Shown here: one piece after another, positions 17,453-26,451 of the stretch | Layout of the letters: every line of letters starts with the position of its first letter | Numbering within the stretch: position 1 is the stretch's first letter | NCBI GenBank assembly: GCA_021820245.1 | Contig: JAKADT010000008.1 | Span: 1-35,746, forward strand | DNA from: Thermoplasmata archaeon | Lineage (GTDB): Archaea > Thermoplasmatota > Thermoplasmata > Thermoplasmatales > Thermoplasmataceae | DNA: 35,746 nt | Direction of reading: 5' to 3' | The notes under the pieces: generated by a model | The model's database searches: none | Seen by the model: only the letters and a program-made list of their open reading frames with translations | Told to the model about the DNA's origin: nothing | Made by a program: the position numbers and the translations under genes

Positions 17453-17960
17453 CAGTCTCATCCTCACTGTCTTTTTCGTCAAGATCATCCAGTGTCAGTT
17501 CATCCTTGTCCTCCTCTGGACCTTCTTTTCCTGTATCTTCATCTGAATCTTTTACCTCATCTTCTCCTCCGAGTGAGCTGGATTCGTCCTCGAGTGCAGG
17601 GGCCGATTCGGTTGCTGTGGTGTCAACGGGTTCGGGTACATCCTCAACCTGTATGTTTTTCTGTCCTGCAAGGAACTTAAGTCTCTGAAGTCTTTCCGGC
17701 TTTGAAAGATCCAGCCTTGTTATGCGGATGTTTCTTGGATCCAGGTAATATTCCTTCTGCTTTCCGTCCGCTTTTGCTATTGTGATGCCCTCAATTGAAA
17801 TTTTACCGGCAACTCGATCAACATCCACTACCTTTCCCCCTTCCGATTTTTTGCCTCCAGATTTCACTGTGACAATATCGCCTTTAACCACGGCAAAGTT
17901 CCTTATTCCGTATTTTTTCCTCAAATCCTTGCTCAATGATACATTTAATTTTGATTTCAT
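17436..17960 (-). CDS. rpl24: 50S ribosomal protein L24 (uL24) with a 68-residue acidic C-terminal extension
   Basis: KOW core ..LRKKYGIRNFAVVKGDIVTVKSGGKKSEGGKVVDVDRVAGKISIEGITIAKADGKQKEYYLDPRNIRITRLDLSKPERLQRL.. followed by an Asp/Glu-rich tail. Confidence 0.95.
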   Translation of the reverse strand: MKSKLNVSLSKDLRKKYGIRNFAVVKGDIVTVKSGGKKSEGGKVVDVDRVAGKISIEGITIAKADGKQKEYYLDPRNIRITRLDLSKPERLQRLKFLAGQKNIQVEDVPEPVDTTATESAPALEDESSSLGGEDEVKDSDEDTGKEGPEEDKDELTLDDLDEKDSEDETDDNKN

Positions 17961-17969
17961 GTCTTACAC

Positions 17970-18368
17970 CTAAACTATTGTTGAAGCTATTGCAGCTATC
18001 CTGGGCCACCTTTCGGCCGCTTCTCTTGCAACCGGGCCCTTTATTTCTGAACCTCTCACTTCACCTTCCGGAGTGACCAGAACCGCAGCGTTCTCCTCGA
18101 ACTCTATCATTGTCCCGTCGGACCTTCTGTAGGGTCTTCTCTGTCTTATTACAACAGCATAGACGACCTTTGCCCTCATCTCAGGGGTACCTTTCTTTAC
18201 AGCAGCGATGAACATGTCACCCACTCCTGCCGCGGGTATCCTGCTGGCCACCCCATGGTACGCTTTCACATCTATGAGGCTTATTATTTTGGCTCCGCTG
18301 TTGTCGGCGCATGGCATTGTAGCCCCAAGGGGTAATCCCCTTTGCTGTCTTCCTGCAATTCCTCTCAT
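17970..18368 (-). CDS. rpl14: 50S ribosomal protein L14 (uL14)
   Basis: ..LPLGATMPCADNSGAKIISLIDVKAYHGVASRIPAAGVGDMFIAAVKKGTPEMRAKVVYAVVIRQRRPYRR.. Confidence 0.97.
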   Translation of the reverse strand: MRGIAGRQQRGLPLGATMPCADNSGAKIISLIDVKAYHGVASRIPAAGVGDMFIAAVKKGTPEMRAKVVYAVVIRQRRPYRRSDGTMIEFEENAAVLVTPEGEVRGSEIKGPVAREAAERWPRIAAIASTIV

Positions 18369-18691
18369 TGGGACATCCTCTCCACGACCACAAATGAGAT
18401 TGTCTTAGCCAGTTTCCTGCATTCAGCTATCTTCACCATATCTCCCGGCTGCAGTTTAATGCAGTCTGGGACATGGACATGGTATTCAGAAAACTGTGTC
18501 ATCTTCCTTTCGTATTTCTTTATGCTCTTCCTGTAAGTTCTTCTGATGACTGCACTTTTAAGCATTGATGCTGACTCAACCTCGCCGGTAATGATCTGTC
18601 CTCTGATGGAGAGATCACCATGGAAAGGACAGTTGCGATCCTTGCATTCCTCGGTGGGTGGTTTTACATCAAGTCCTATATTTCTACTCAT
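18365..18691 (-). CDS. rps17: 30S ribosomal protein S17 (uS17)
   Basis: ..CPFHGDLSIRGQIITGEVESASMLKSAVIRRTYRKSIKKYERKMTQFSEYHVHVPDCIKLQPGDMVKIAECRKLAKTISFVVVE.. Confidence 0.96.
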   Translation of the reverse strand: MSRNIGLDVKPPTEECKDRNCPFHGDLSIRGQIITGEVESASMLKSAVIRRTYRKSIKKYERKMTQFSEYHVHVPDCIKLQPGDMVKIAECRKLAKTISFVVVERMSQ

Positions 18692-18990
18692 TATCTTCTT
18701 CCTCCTAACATTTTCTCAATTCTTCTAATTTCTTTAATTCTGTTCTCTGGCCTGAGGGCAATGATATCGCCTCTCAGGATCTGATAGTTCCCGTTTTTTC
18801 CCTTGATCCTGAACTCTGTGCCTTTTTTGGGTATGACATATTTCCTGTCATTCCTGAGCACAAAAGTGTTCTTTGTCTCCATCACCACAATGCCACTTAT
18901 ACCCAGATTGCAGGAGTTGCTGCTTTTTACCACTTCAAGGGTTTCTCCCATGAATTCCTGTGTATGCAGTTGTAGTGACGTATTCATCAT
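18691..18990 (-). CDS. rnp1: ribonuclease P protein component 1 (Rpp29/Pop4 family)
   Basis: ..LHTQEFMGETLEVVKSSNSCNLGISGIVVMETKNTFVLRNDRKYVIPKKGTEFRI..GDIIALRPENRIKE; classic position between S17 and SUI1. Confidence 0.93.
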   Translation of the reverse strand: MMNTSLQLHTQEFMGETLEVVKSSNSCNLGISGIVVMETKNTFVLRNDRKYVIPKKGTEFRIKGKNGNYQILRGDIIALRPENRIKEIRRIEKMLGGRR

Positions 18991-19286
18991 ACCACTTCCG
19001 TCTTGAAGCCCATCTCATCCAGATATCTTTTCACGGAATCCCTGTGATCACCCTGCAGCTCAATTGTCTTTCCGTCTTTCACGGTCCCACCGGATGCTAC
19101 TTTACGTTTCAGTATTTTTGCTATATCGTCAACATTTTCCAGTTTGGGATCTATCCCCTCGATTATTGTAACATTCTTTCCATATCTTCTTTTGTCAACG
19201 CTAACTTTTACTGATTGAGTATCCCTGTTGAAACCTTCCCATGGCTGGAGTTCTTTTGGTATCCCTGTGAAATTTTTATCCTTCAT
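18987..19286 (-). CDS. translation initiation factor aIF1 (SUI1 family)
   Basis: ..VKVSVDKRRYGKNVTIIEGIDPKLENVDDIAKILKRKVASGGTVKDGKTIELQGDHRDSVKRYLDEMGF.. Confidence 0.96.
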   Translation of the reverse strand: MKDKNFTGIPKELQPWEGFNRDTQSVKVSVDKRRYGKNVTIIEGIDPKLENVDDIAKILKRKVASGGTVKDGKTIELQGDHRDSVKRYLDEMGFKTEVV

Positions 19287-19486
19287 TAATTCTTTTCCCC
19301 CTCGCCCAGTACAGTATATATCCTGGCAAGCTGCCTCCTTATGGACCTTATCTTTCCTGGGCTTGCAGGAGCTCCTCCCATTGCTACAGCTGATCTTTCC
19401 CTGAGAAGAGATTCCTCAAGTGATTTCTGCCTCTCCATTATTTCATCCTTACTCATTGTTCTCAGTTGTTTCGCCCTTGTTTCCAT
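19286..19486 (-). CDS. rpl29: 50S ribosomal protein L29 (uL29)
   Basis: [60 protein letters not shown]. Confidence 0.95.
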   Translation of the reverse strand: METRAKQLRTMSKDEIMERQKSLEESLLRERSAVAMGGAPASPGKIRSIRRQLARIYTVLGEGEKN

Positions 19487-20105
19487 CTTTTTCCTCCTTC
19501 CTGGATTGTATGATTCTGTCCGGCACCTTTATGTCGTCTGGCAACCTGTAATCATTTTTCAATATTCTCACGTTCACACCTATGATTCCCTGCTTTAGCT
19601 TGGCAGCCGAGAAACCAATGGCCATTCCGCTTCTTGCGGGTTCCCCGGAATATTTAATTGAACCGTACATGAACTTCTGGCTTCTTGCTCTTTCGCCGGA
19701 TATCTTTCCTCCGATCTTTATCATCACTCCACGTGTTCCAGAATCGATTATCCTTCTCAGTGTAGTGTTTCCCGCTTTTCTGTATGCCCATCCCTTTTCC
19801 AGTGAAATTGCTATCTTCTTTGATATGATTTGGGGATTCAGATCTGGATTATCCACTTCTTTAACCTCAATCTGTGGAGATTCCACCTTATACTTTTTTT
19901 CAAGAGTCTCAGTGATTTCTGCAACCTTACTTCCGTGCCTTCCTATTACCAGCCCGGGTTTGTTGACCTGAAGAGTCAGATTGGTGCCGAAGGGAGTTCG
20001 TCTCATTTCAAGTCCTCCAAAACCGGCAGTGTCAGTCTCTCTTTTTATATATTCAGTGACCAGAAGTTTCTTTACTGAGTCACCAACAAATTTTCTCTCT
20101 TTCAT
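19449..20105 (-). CDS. rps3: 30S ribosomal protein S3 (uS3)
   Basis: [72 protein letters not shown].. KH domain. Confidence 0.97.
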   Translation of the reverse strand: MKERKFVGDSVKKLLVTEYIKRETDTAGFGGLEMRRTPFGTNLTLQVNKPGLVIGRHGSKVAEITETLEKKYKVESPQIEVKEVDNPDLNPQIISKKIAISLEKGWAYRKAGNTTLRRIIDSGTRGVMIKIGGKISGERARSQKFMYGSIKYSGEPARSGMAIGFSAAKLKQGIIGVNVRILKNDYRLPDDIKVPDRIIQSRKEEKDGNKGETTENNE

Positions 20106-20554
20106 GCTTCCTCCTCCTCTTCAACTACGACTTCCAGATTTATAAGATCCTTAAAATTTGCACCGGCTCTCCCATAGGCCTTGGGTGTGAATTTTTTAAT
20201 CATTCTGCCCTTTGTAGCGGCAATGTGAACTATTTTCAGGTTATCGGTATCAAGACTCTTGAATTCGGCGTTTGCCTCAACGTTCAGAAGGAGCTGGTTA
20301 AATGCTTTTGCCGCCTTAATTGGGTATCGTCCTGGACCCTGCCCCTTCCTGTGCGACACTGAATCGAGATATCTGAAGTATGGTACTGGGATCTCCTTCT
20401 TCATTACACCCTCTATGGTCGTTTTTGCCCTCTCAAGGTCCATTCCCCTCAGGAAATGGGCTATGTTTATTGCATCTTTTGCAGATATGTCTGTTTCCCT
20501 GATCTTGGCAATTGCACTTTTCTCAGGAATTTTTTCAATTGAATATCCTTTCAT
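20102..20554 (-). CDS. rpl22: 50S ribosomal protein L22 (uL22)
   Basis: ..[39 protein letters not shown]...[32 protein letters not shown].. Confidence 0.97.
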   Translation of the reverse strand: MKGYSIEKIPEKSAIAKIRETDISAKDAINIAHFLRGMDLERAKTTIEGVMKKEIPVPYFRYLDSVSHRKGQGPGRYPIKAAKAFNQLLLNVEANAEFKSLDTDNLKIVHIAATKGRMIKKFTPKAYGRAGANFKDLINLEVVVEEEEEA

Positions 20555-20560
20555 TTTAGA

Positions 20561-21016
20561 TCACTTCAACGGCATGAACTTTGACGAACGTGTTGCCCCA
20601 ACACCAGGTCCGGAGTGCTTGACCTCTTTTCTTGTCATTGCAAATTCCCCCAGGTAATGTCCTATCATTTCAGGCTTAATTTCGAATTTAATGTAGCTGT
20701 TCCCGTTATATACCTCCACAACCTTTCCGACCGCCTTTGGGAGTATTATCACATCTCTAACATGTGTTTTAAGTTCCTGATCATCATTTTCAAGTTTCTG
20801 GTAGACAAGGTTCTGTTCATAGTTCTTCTCCCTCAGAAGTGACCTTCTTGACCTGGAAGGGAGTATTTTTATTATCTCATCCAGTGACATCTTCTGTAAT
20901 TCTTCAAGAGAAAGACCTCTGAACATAAACTCTTTCGATCTTCCCATTATTACTTTCTGTGACTTCCGTGCCTTTCTTTTGATAGACTTAACGGATGCCT
21001 GTTTTTTTGTTGCCAT
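20561..21016 (-). CDS. rps19: 30S ribosomal protein S19 (uS19)
   Basis: ..KEFMFRGLSLEELQKMSLDEIIKILPSRSRRSLLRE..KVVEVYNGNSYIKFEIKPEMIGHYLGEFAMTRKEVKHSGPGVGATRSSKF. Confidence 0.97.
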   Translation of the reverse strand: MATKKQASVKSIKRKARKSQKVIMGRSKEFMFRGLSLEELQKMSLDEIIKILPSRSRRSLLREKNYEQNLVYQKLENDDQELKTHVRDVIILPKAVGKVVEVYNGNSYIKFEIKPEMIGHYLGEFAMTRKEVKHSGPGVGATRSSKFMPLK

Positions 21017-21708
21017 TAATTCTTCCTCCTTTGGGGTGATAGCCTTCCGACTTTCCTACCGGGTGGTGTTCCTCTTCCCACTGTGCTGGGACGCCCAACG
21101 TGCTGATGGTTTCCTCCTCCATGTGGGTGATTGATTGCATTCATAGCCACTCCCCTCACGCTGTATGGTCTCTTTGCCTTACTCTGGAAGTAGTGTGCAG
21201 TTCTTCCTGCTTTCAGCACAGGTATATCCTTTGCTCCGGAACCAGACACCACACCAATTGTTGCCCTGCACTGTGGGTTGAATGACTTCATTTTTCCTGA
21301 TGGGAGCTTTACAGTAACCATGGCACCATGACTGACAATGAGAGATGCTGAACCTGCTGTCTTGCAGAATTTTCCACCATCACCAGGCATACTTTCGATA
21401 TTGAATATGTAAGACCCGTCTGGAATCTGACCGATGAATGTAGTGACTCCGGGAAGATTTTCACCTTCTTTTCCCACTGTGACTGTCTGGCCGCAATATG
21501 CTCCATTGAAAGCTATCTGGTAGTCCTTGGTGAGATTTTCACTTTCAAGTACAAGCAAAGGTGCATTACGTCCTGGTGCATGTATTATATCCTTTATTGT
21601 ATATTTCCCATCCTTTGGATGTTTTATGTCTCTTACATGCCTATGGCTTGGACTCCTGTATACAAGTCCCCCTCTTCCTCTTCTTTGCGGTATGATTCGT
21701 TTTCCCAT
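21016..21708 (-). CDS. rpl2: 50S ribosomal protein L2 (uL2)
   Basis: [62 protein letters not shown]. Confidence 0.98.
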   Translation of the reverse strand: MGKRIIPQRRGRGGLVYRSPSHRHVRDIKHPKDGKYTIKDIIHAPGRNAPLLVLESENLTKDYQIAFNGAYCGQTVTVGKEGENLPGVTTFIGQIPDGSYIFNIESMPGDGGKFCKTAGSASLIVSHGAMVTVKLPSGKMKSFNPQCRATIGVVSGSGAKDIPVLKAGRTAHYFQSKAKRPYSVRGVAMNAINHPHGGGNHQHVGRPSTVGRGTPPGRKVGRLSPQRRKN

Positions 21709-21717
21709 TTTAATCCC

Positions 21718-21969
21718 TCAGAATATTCCTATCCTGCCGGCTATTTCGTCCGCAGAATATTCCTTGTCCAGTTTCACGATGGCCCTCTTTCCTGATCTTA
21801 CTATTAGTATATTGATGTCTACCACCTTTACATTCAGTCTCCTTTCAACTTCTTCTTTAATCGCTTTCTTGGTTGCATTTTTATAGACCGCAAACGTAAT
21901 TTTGTTCTCCTTTTCCATAAGCAACATGCTTTTTTCAGTTGCTATTGGACTGTAAATAATCTGATGCAT
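21718..21969 (-). CDS. rpl23: 50S ribosomal protein L23 (uL23)
   Basis: MHQIIYSPIATEKSMLLMEKENKITFAVYKNATKKAIKEEVERRLNVKVVDINILIV.. Confidence 0.96.
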   Translation of the reverse strand: MHQIIYSPIATEKSMLLMEKENKITFAVYKNATKKAIKEEVERRLNVKVVDINILIVRSGKRAIVKLDKEYSADEIAGRIGIF

Positions 21970-22727
21970 TAATTCTGCCTCCCTATCTTTGATATTGCTG
22001 ATTTTGTGTAAATTGTAAGTCTGCCACCGTTTCCACCTGGGGCCAATTTTCTCAGGCTCAGGCTTTCAGCGGTTGCAACTTCCACACCTGGAAGTGATTC
22101 GAAGGGCCTTAGGGCTGATCTGTCCGTGCCAACCACAAGTATGCTTCTTGGTTGTTTGTATCTTCTTCCCCTCATTTTCCCTCTTCCTGCCCTGATCTTT
22201 TTCCCAAATTTTGATCTTTCAACATCTTCGTCAAGACCGAGATTCTGGAGAAATTTCATCGCCTGTGCAACCTTGCTGAATTTCTGTATATCGTCGGATG
22301 CTACAATCGGAAACTTTAGTTCGTCAGGGACTTTATGGCCCCTCTTCTTTACATGTTCTGGAGAAGCTGTAAGGGCTATTGCACTTTTCAGTGCTATTTT
22401 CCTTTCATTATCGTTGATCTTCTTGAACAGTACCTTGTTTGATCTTGGCGCATGTGCACTTCTTCCCTTAACCACATGGGCCAGAAGAACTGCAGTTGAT
22501 GAACCGGATGTTCTTGGTAATCTTGAACTTCCATGACCTGGTCCAGCGTTATGTCCCACCCTCCTGGTTCCAGCCAGAGGAGAGGCCCCATAAGGTTGTC
22601 TCAGTGTTAGAGAAATGGCCCTGAATGCCTTCCTGATAAGATCTTCCCTTGGTACAAACTGGAAGACCTCGGGAATGTCAATCTCTTCAGACAGTTCCCC
22701 TTCCAAATTATAAAGTTGAGTTTTCAT
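21969..22727 (-). CDS. rpl4: 50S ribosomal protein L4 (uL4)
   Basis: ..QPYGASPLAGTRRVGHNAGPGHGSSRLPRTSGSSTAVLLAHVVKGRSAHAPRSNKVLFKKINDNERKIALKSAIALTA.. Confidence 0.97.
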   Translation of the reverse strand: MKTQLYNLEGELSEEIDIPEVFQFVPREDLIRKAFRAISLTLRQPYGASPLAGTRRVGHNAGPGHGSSRLPRTSGSSTAVLLAHVVKGRSAHAPRSNKVLFKKINDNERKIALKSAIALTASPEHVKKRGHKVPDELKFPIVASDDIQKFSKVAQAMKFLQNLGLDEDVERSKFGKKIRAGRGKMRGRRYKQPRSILVVGTDRSALRPFESLPGVEVATAESLSLRKLAPGGNGGRLTIYTKSAISKIGRQN

Positions 22728-22729
22728 TT

Positions 22730-23719
22730 TTAATCACCCTGTTTTGATTCTTTGGATATGTAGCTTACTACTAGATTCTCCACATCGGATGTCTTCTGTC
22801 TTGCTGGATCCCTGAATTTTATGAGTCTCTTTGACGGACCCGGGATTGAACCATGCACAAGGACATAATCGTTCCTCACCAGGCCATAGCCTGGGAATCC
22901 ACCGCTGACATTGATATCCTCGTTTTCTTCCTTCTTAGAATACTTGATTACCCTGATATTGTGAGCCGTTCTCTGGTGCGTACCCATCTGTCCTGCCTGG
23001 GGTACTGTATTTCTAACCCAGTCCGGGTGCCACGGTCCCAGGGTACCTATCATCCTTCTGTGCTTCCTGTTTTTTCTTGGGAGAAGTTTTACACCGAACC
23101 TTTCAACATGTCCGGTAAACCCCTTGCCTTTTGTAACCCCAATGGCATCTACAAATTTCCCTGGCTTAGAGAACTCATCGAACCTTATCTCTTTCCCAAG
23201 TTTTTCATCAGCGTATTTCATCTTATCTTCCAGTTTAGATCCACTTAGCTTAATTTCAAAAATATCTGGAACCTTTGACGGTACTCCCGTCAGTAAAGAG
23301 GGATTTGTGTGTACTATGAGTCTTACCTCTGAAACACTTTCAGGCTTTGGCGTCTCCTTTCTGGCTTTTGGAGTTGTTATTCTTTTGAGAAGATTTTTGT
23401 CAAGCTTTTCTGCCCATTTCTCATATACCACAGCAAGTCCCGTGTCATCCTCATCATAATATCTTATTCCTGCCACCGTTAATGGAGGTACTTCAACAAC
23501 TGTTACAGCTGAGGCTATAGTCTGCCCGGCAGTAACGCTGGTTTTTCTGTAATCTACCATCTCCACGTGTGTCATTCCAACCTTGTAGCCTGCAAATGCC
23601 TGGATCTTCGTCTGGTTATCTACTTCCGGCCATGATCGTATAGACCCCTGCATTTTCTTAGCGCGTACCCTAGGGTAATATCCCATTGACCCCCGTCTGG
23701 GGTGATGTGGCGTTGCCAT
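22730..23719 (-). CDS. rpl3: 50S ribosomal protein L3 (uL3)
   Basis: MATPHHPRRGSMGYYPRVRAKKMQGSIRSWPEVDNQTKIQAFAGYKVGMTHVEMVD..GVTKGKGFTGHVERFGVKLLPRKNRKHRRMIGTLGPWHPDWVRNTVPQAGQMGTHQRT. Confidence 0.98.
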   Translation of the reverse strand: MATPHHPRRGSMGYYPRVRAKKMQGSIRSWPEVDNQTKIQAFAGYKVGMTHVEMVDYRKTSVTAGQTIASAVTVVEVPPLTVAGIRYYDEDDTGLAVVYEKWAEKLDKNLLKRITTPKARKETPKPESVSEVRLIVHTNPSLLTGVPSKVPDIFEIKLSGSKLEDKMKYADEKLGKEIRFDEFSKPGKFVDAIGVTKGKGFTGHVERFGVKLLPRKNRKHRRMIGTLGPWHPDWVRNTVPQAGQMGTHQRTAHNIRVIKYSKKEENEDINVSGGFPGYGLVRNDYVLVHGSIPGPSKRLIKFRDPARQKTSDVENLVVSYISKESKQGD

Positions 23720-23838
23720 TTTATTTCACCATTCCAACCGTTACACCTTGGTTTTTGCCATAACACAGCAAAACAGCAGGGTTGCCTTATAGCATTGCCC
23801 TTAGATGTATGGTTTTAAGTAAGCAGTAAACTTAAGAA

Positions 23839-23852
23839 GATATTTAAACCTT
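23839..23852 (-). promoter_or_regulatory. putative TATA-box region of the S10 superoperon promoter
   Basis: Minus-strand AAGGTTTAAATATC about 120-130 nt upstream of the rpl3 ATG (23719). Confidence 0.35.
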
Positions 23853-23960
23853 TATTAGATGCTTAGGCCTGATGGAAACTCATTCCAGTTAAGTGCAGTA
23901 AGCAGGGATCAGCTTTCGTCTGATCCCTTTATCAGAATCATGTTTCACTTCAAATGACCC

Positions 23961-25136
23961 TTAAAACAATACATTCAGAACAATGCCAGAATGAACTTTA
24001 GGATGGAAATATGTTGATTTCTGAGGCAATACCCCATCGGACAGGACTATTCTAAAAAGGTTCTCACGGTCCCAATCAGGCATTATGAAGGCTGCTGTTG
24101 CCCTCCCTTTCCTTACTTCATCAACTGCGTATTTTTCGTCGTGAGTGAACTCCATTTCCGTGTCCATCCCTTCTGAATCAATTCCCATAATCTCATTGAA
24201 AATGACAGTATTGAGGGCATGAATCGGGGACTGGAAATTGGTTTTGTAGCCTTCATTGCTTTCGTTTTCTGGAGGCAACAGATAATAATATCTGTCCAGA
24301 TAAACTGTAATGAAATCTTTACCTGATACTGGTGGATTATCATTAACAAGAAAATATTCTGCTAACCTGTTCAGAAAAGAATCGATTTCAATGTTGGTTT
24401 TAACTATCCTGTGAATGCCTGATACAAAAAGCCCAGGGCTGTTCATGGAGGTTATGTATGCCATAACTGAACTCCAGAAATTCTTTTCGGTTCCAGATCT
24501 CTCGCCTGCCAGCCTCCTGGATGCTTCAAGCCGATGGTGCCCATCTGCCACCATTGCAGAATCGTTTTTCAATAGTTTGACTATCCTATCTAACTGTTCT
24601 TCTTCGTCTAAGAAATATACCGAATTTGAAACTCCATTTCCGTCAGTGAATGAAAACATTGCTTCCCTTTCTGCCACCATGCCCTGAAGAAGAGGTTCCA
24701 GTTCCCTGTCATTCACTGCAAGGAATATTGGCTCTGGCTGAGTCCTCATCTCACCAAGAACTTTCATCCTTTCCTTTACTGGACCTATGAATGTTTTTTC
24801 GTGAGGTTTTACATATCCGTCATCAGGGAATACATCGACGAGAGATATTATTCCTGTTCTTCTGAGTATTTTTCCAGAATGATTGAATGACTGATCAATT
24901 AAGACAAGAACTGGCTTTTCTGCCCTCTTTAAAACCCCGGAATCTACCCACTCGAGTATCTTTACTCTGGCATAGGTATAGTTTTCATTATCAGGCAGAG
25001 TTAAGTGTGTTACATTCTCACTGCACCTCTTCAGGTTTTTCTCCATTTCTTTATTGATTGAGTCAAAGGGCGGGGAGGTAACCTCACAATAGTTTCCGTT
25101 AAAATAAACTGGTTGAAAGGGACTTATTTTTACCAA
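23961..25136 (-). CDS. DUF1015 family protein
   Basis: MVKISPFQPVYFNGNYCEVTSPPFDSINKEMEKNLKRCSENVTHLTLPDNENYTYAR..; ..SAMVADGHHRLEASRRLAGE.. typical DUF1015 motif; divergent neighbour of serA. Confidence 0.88.
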   Translation of the reverse strand: MVKISPFQPVYFNGNYCEVTSPPFDSINKEMEKNLKRCSENVTHLTLPDNENYTYARVKILEWVDSGVLKRAEKPVLVLIDQSFNHSGKILRRTGIISLVDVFPDDGYVKPHEKTFIGPVKERMKVLGEMRTQPEPIFLAVNDRELEPLLQGMVAEREAMFSFTDGNGVSNSVYFLDEEEQLDRIVKLLKNDSAMVADGHHRLEASRRLAGERSGTEKNFWSSVMAYITSMNSPGLFVSGIHRIVKTNIEIDSFLNRLAEYFLVNDNPPVSGKDFITVYLDRYYYLLPPENESNEGYKTNFQSPIHALNTVIFNEIMGIDSEGMDTEMEFTHDEKYAVDEVRKGRATAAFIMPDWDRENLFRIVLSDGVLPQKSTYFHPKVHSGIVLNVLF

Positions 25137-25503
25137 TTAATGAACCCCCAGGACTTCTTCTGAAGAAATGGGAAATGGCCTACAGTTGAATGGTGCTATC
25201 TGTTTCAATGGATAAAGATGCATGTTTAAATTGATAGATTTAACTTTTGATTTCGATCCCCTTGAGTGGTGTTCCCTCATAATCATAACCGGATATGGTT
25301 AGTCAGGATAAACTACTTTTCAGTTTCTTTCCGTCAAAACGTCATAAACTCAAAATTTTTTTTAAATCTGCAAATTTAATTACCAAAGCTTGTTTTGACA
25401 GGGATTATTAAACATCGGCCTTATTTTATCCTGATATATTCAACCGACGTTTTGAGCAGAAATGCAGCGCCATCATTAAATAAAAATTATACCTCCCGCA
25501 GGT

Positions 25504-26451
25504 ATGCCAAAGAATGAAGGAGCCGCCTTAAGAGTGCTTGTGTGCGATCCTGTGGACACCATTATGTTAGAAATGTTAAAGTCAAAGGGTTTCCATGTTT
25601 CATATGAGCCGTCAATAGATAATGCCACCCTTAAAGACAAAGTCAGTGACTTTGAAATCCTTGTTGTCAGGAGCCGTACTAAGGTTACCTCAGACGTCCT
25701 TAAAAAAGGTCAAAATCTGAAGGTAATAGCAAGAGCAGGGATTGGTACTGACAACATAGACATCAAATTTGCAGAGACAAAGAATATTCAGATAGTCACG
25801 GCTGCAGGATCATCCACCCAATCTGTTTCTGAATTGAGCATTGCCCTTGCGGTGGACCTTAGCAGAAAAATCACCATTCTTGATAGAAAATCCAAGGAAT
25901 ATATCTTGAAAAAAGACACGGGAACCGAACTATTCGGAAAGACGGCCGGAATTGTAGGTTTTGGGCGAATTGGATATGCCACTGCGAAGGTGTTGAACGC
26001 CATGGGTATAAAGGTGATAGCATATGATATCCAGGAAAACCACGCACTGATGGATGAGATAGGTGGTTCTTATGTTTCACTGAGGAAGTTGCTTGAAAAC
26101 TCCGATATTATATTCGTTCAGGCTACTCTTTCAGATGGCTCTGTAAATCTTATTTCCCAGGACGACTTAAAGCTCATTAAAACCGGCGCATACATAATAA
26201 ATACAAGCAGATCAGAATTTATAAATGGCCCCGCTCTGTTAATGGCCCTTAAGGAAGGAAGAGTTGCAGGTTATGCTGCCGATGTGCTATGGCACGAACC
26301 ACCGGTTGATGAGTGGGAAAAGGAGATAATTTCCATGGATAACGTTATCATAACTCCCCATATAGGTGCGCAGACTGTGGAAGCTCAGCAGAGGGTAGCC
26401 CATTATACTGTTTCCAATCTTTTAAAGAAGTTACAGGAGATGGGAATATGA
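25504..26451 (+). CDS. serA: D-3-phosphoglycerate dehydrogenase (2-hydroxyacid dehydrogenase family)
   Basis: ..KVIARAGIGTDNIDIKFAETKNIQIVTAAGSSTQSVSELSIAL.., GFGRIGYATAKVLNAMGIKVIAYD.., ..INTSRSEFINGPALLMALKEGRVAGYAADVLWHEPP... ~315 aa short form. Confidence 0.88.
   Translation: MPKNEGAALRVLVCDPVDTIMLEMLKSKGFHVSYEPSIDNATLKDKVSDFEILVVRSRTKVTSDVLKKGQNLKVIARAGIGTDNIDIKFAETKNIQIVTAAGSSTQSVSELSIALAVDLSRKITILDRKSKEYILKKDTGTELFGKTAGIVGFGRIGYATAKVLNAMGIKVIAYDIQENHALMDEIGGSYVSLRKLLENSDIIFVQATLSDGSVNLISQDDLKLIKTGAYIINTSRSEFINGPALLMALKEGRVAGYAADVLWHEPPVDEWEKEIISMDNVIITPHIGAQTVEAQQRVAHYTVSNLLKKLQEMGI

Noticed and set aside
17443-17688. Ser-rich plus-strand ORF ([22 protein letters not shown]...)
   Set aside because: Exact antisense shadow of the Asp/Glu-rich L24 tail; composition explained by the coding strand.
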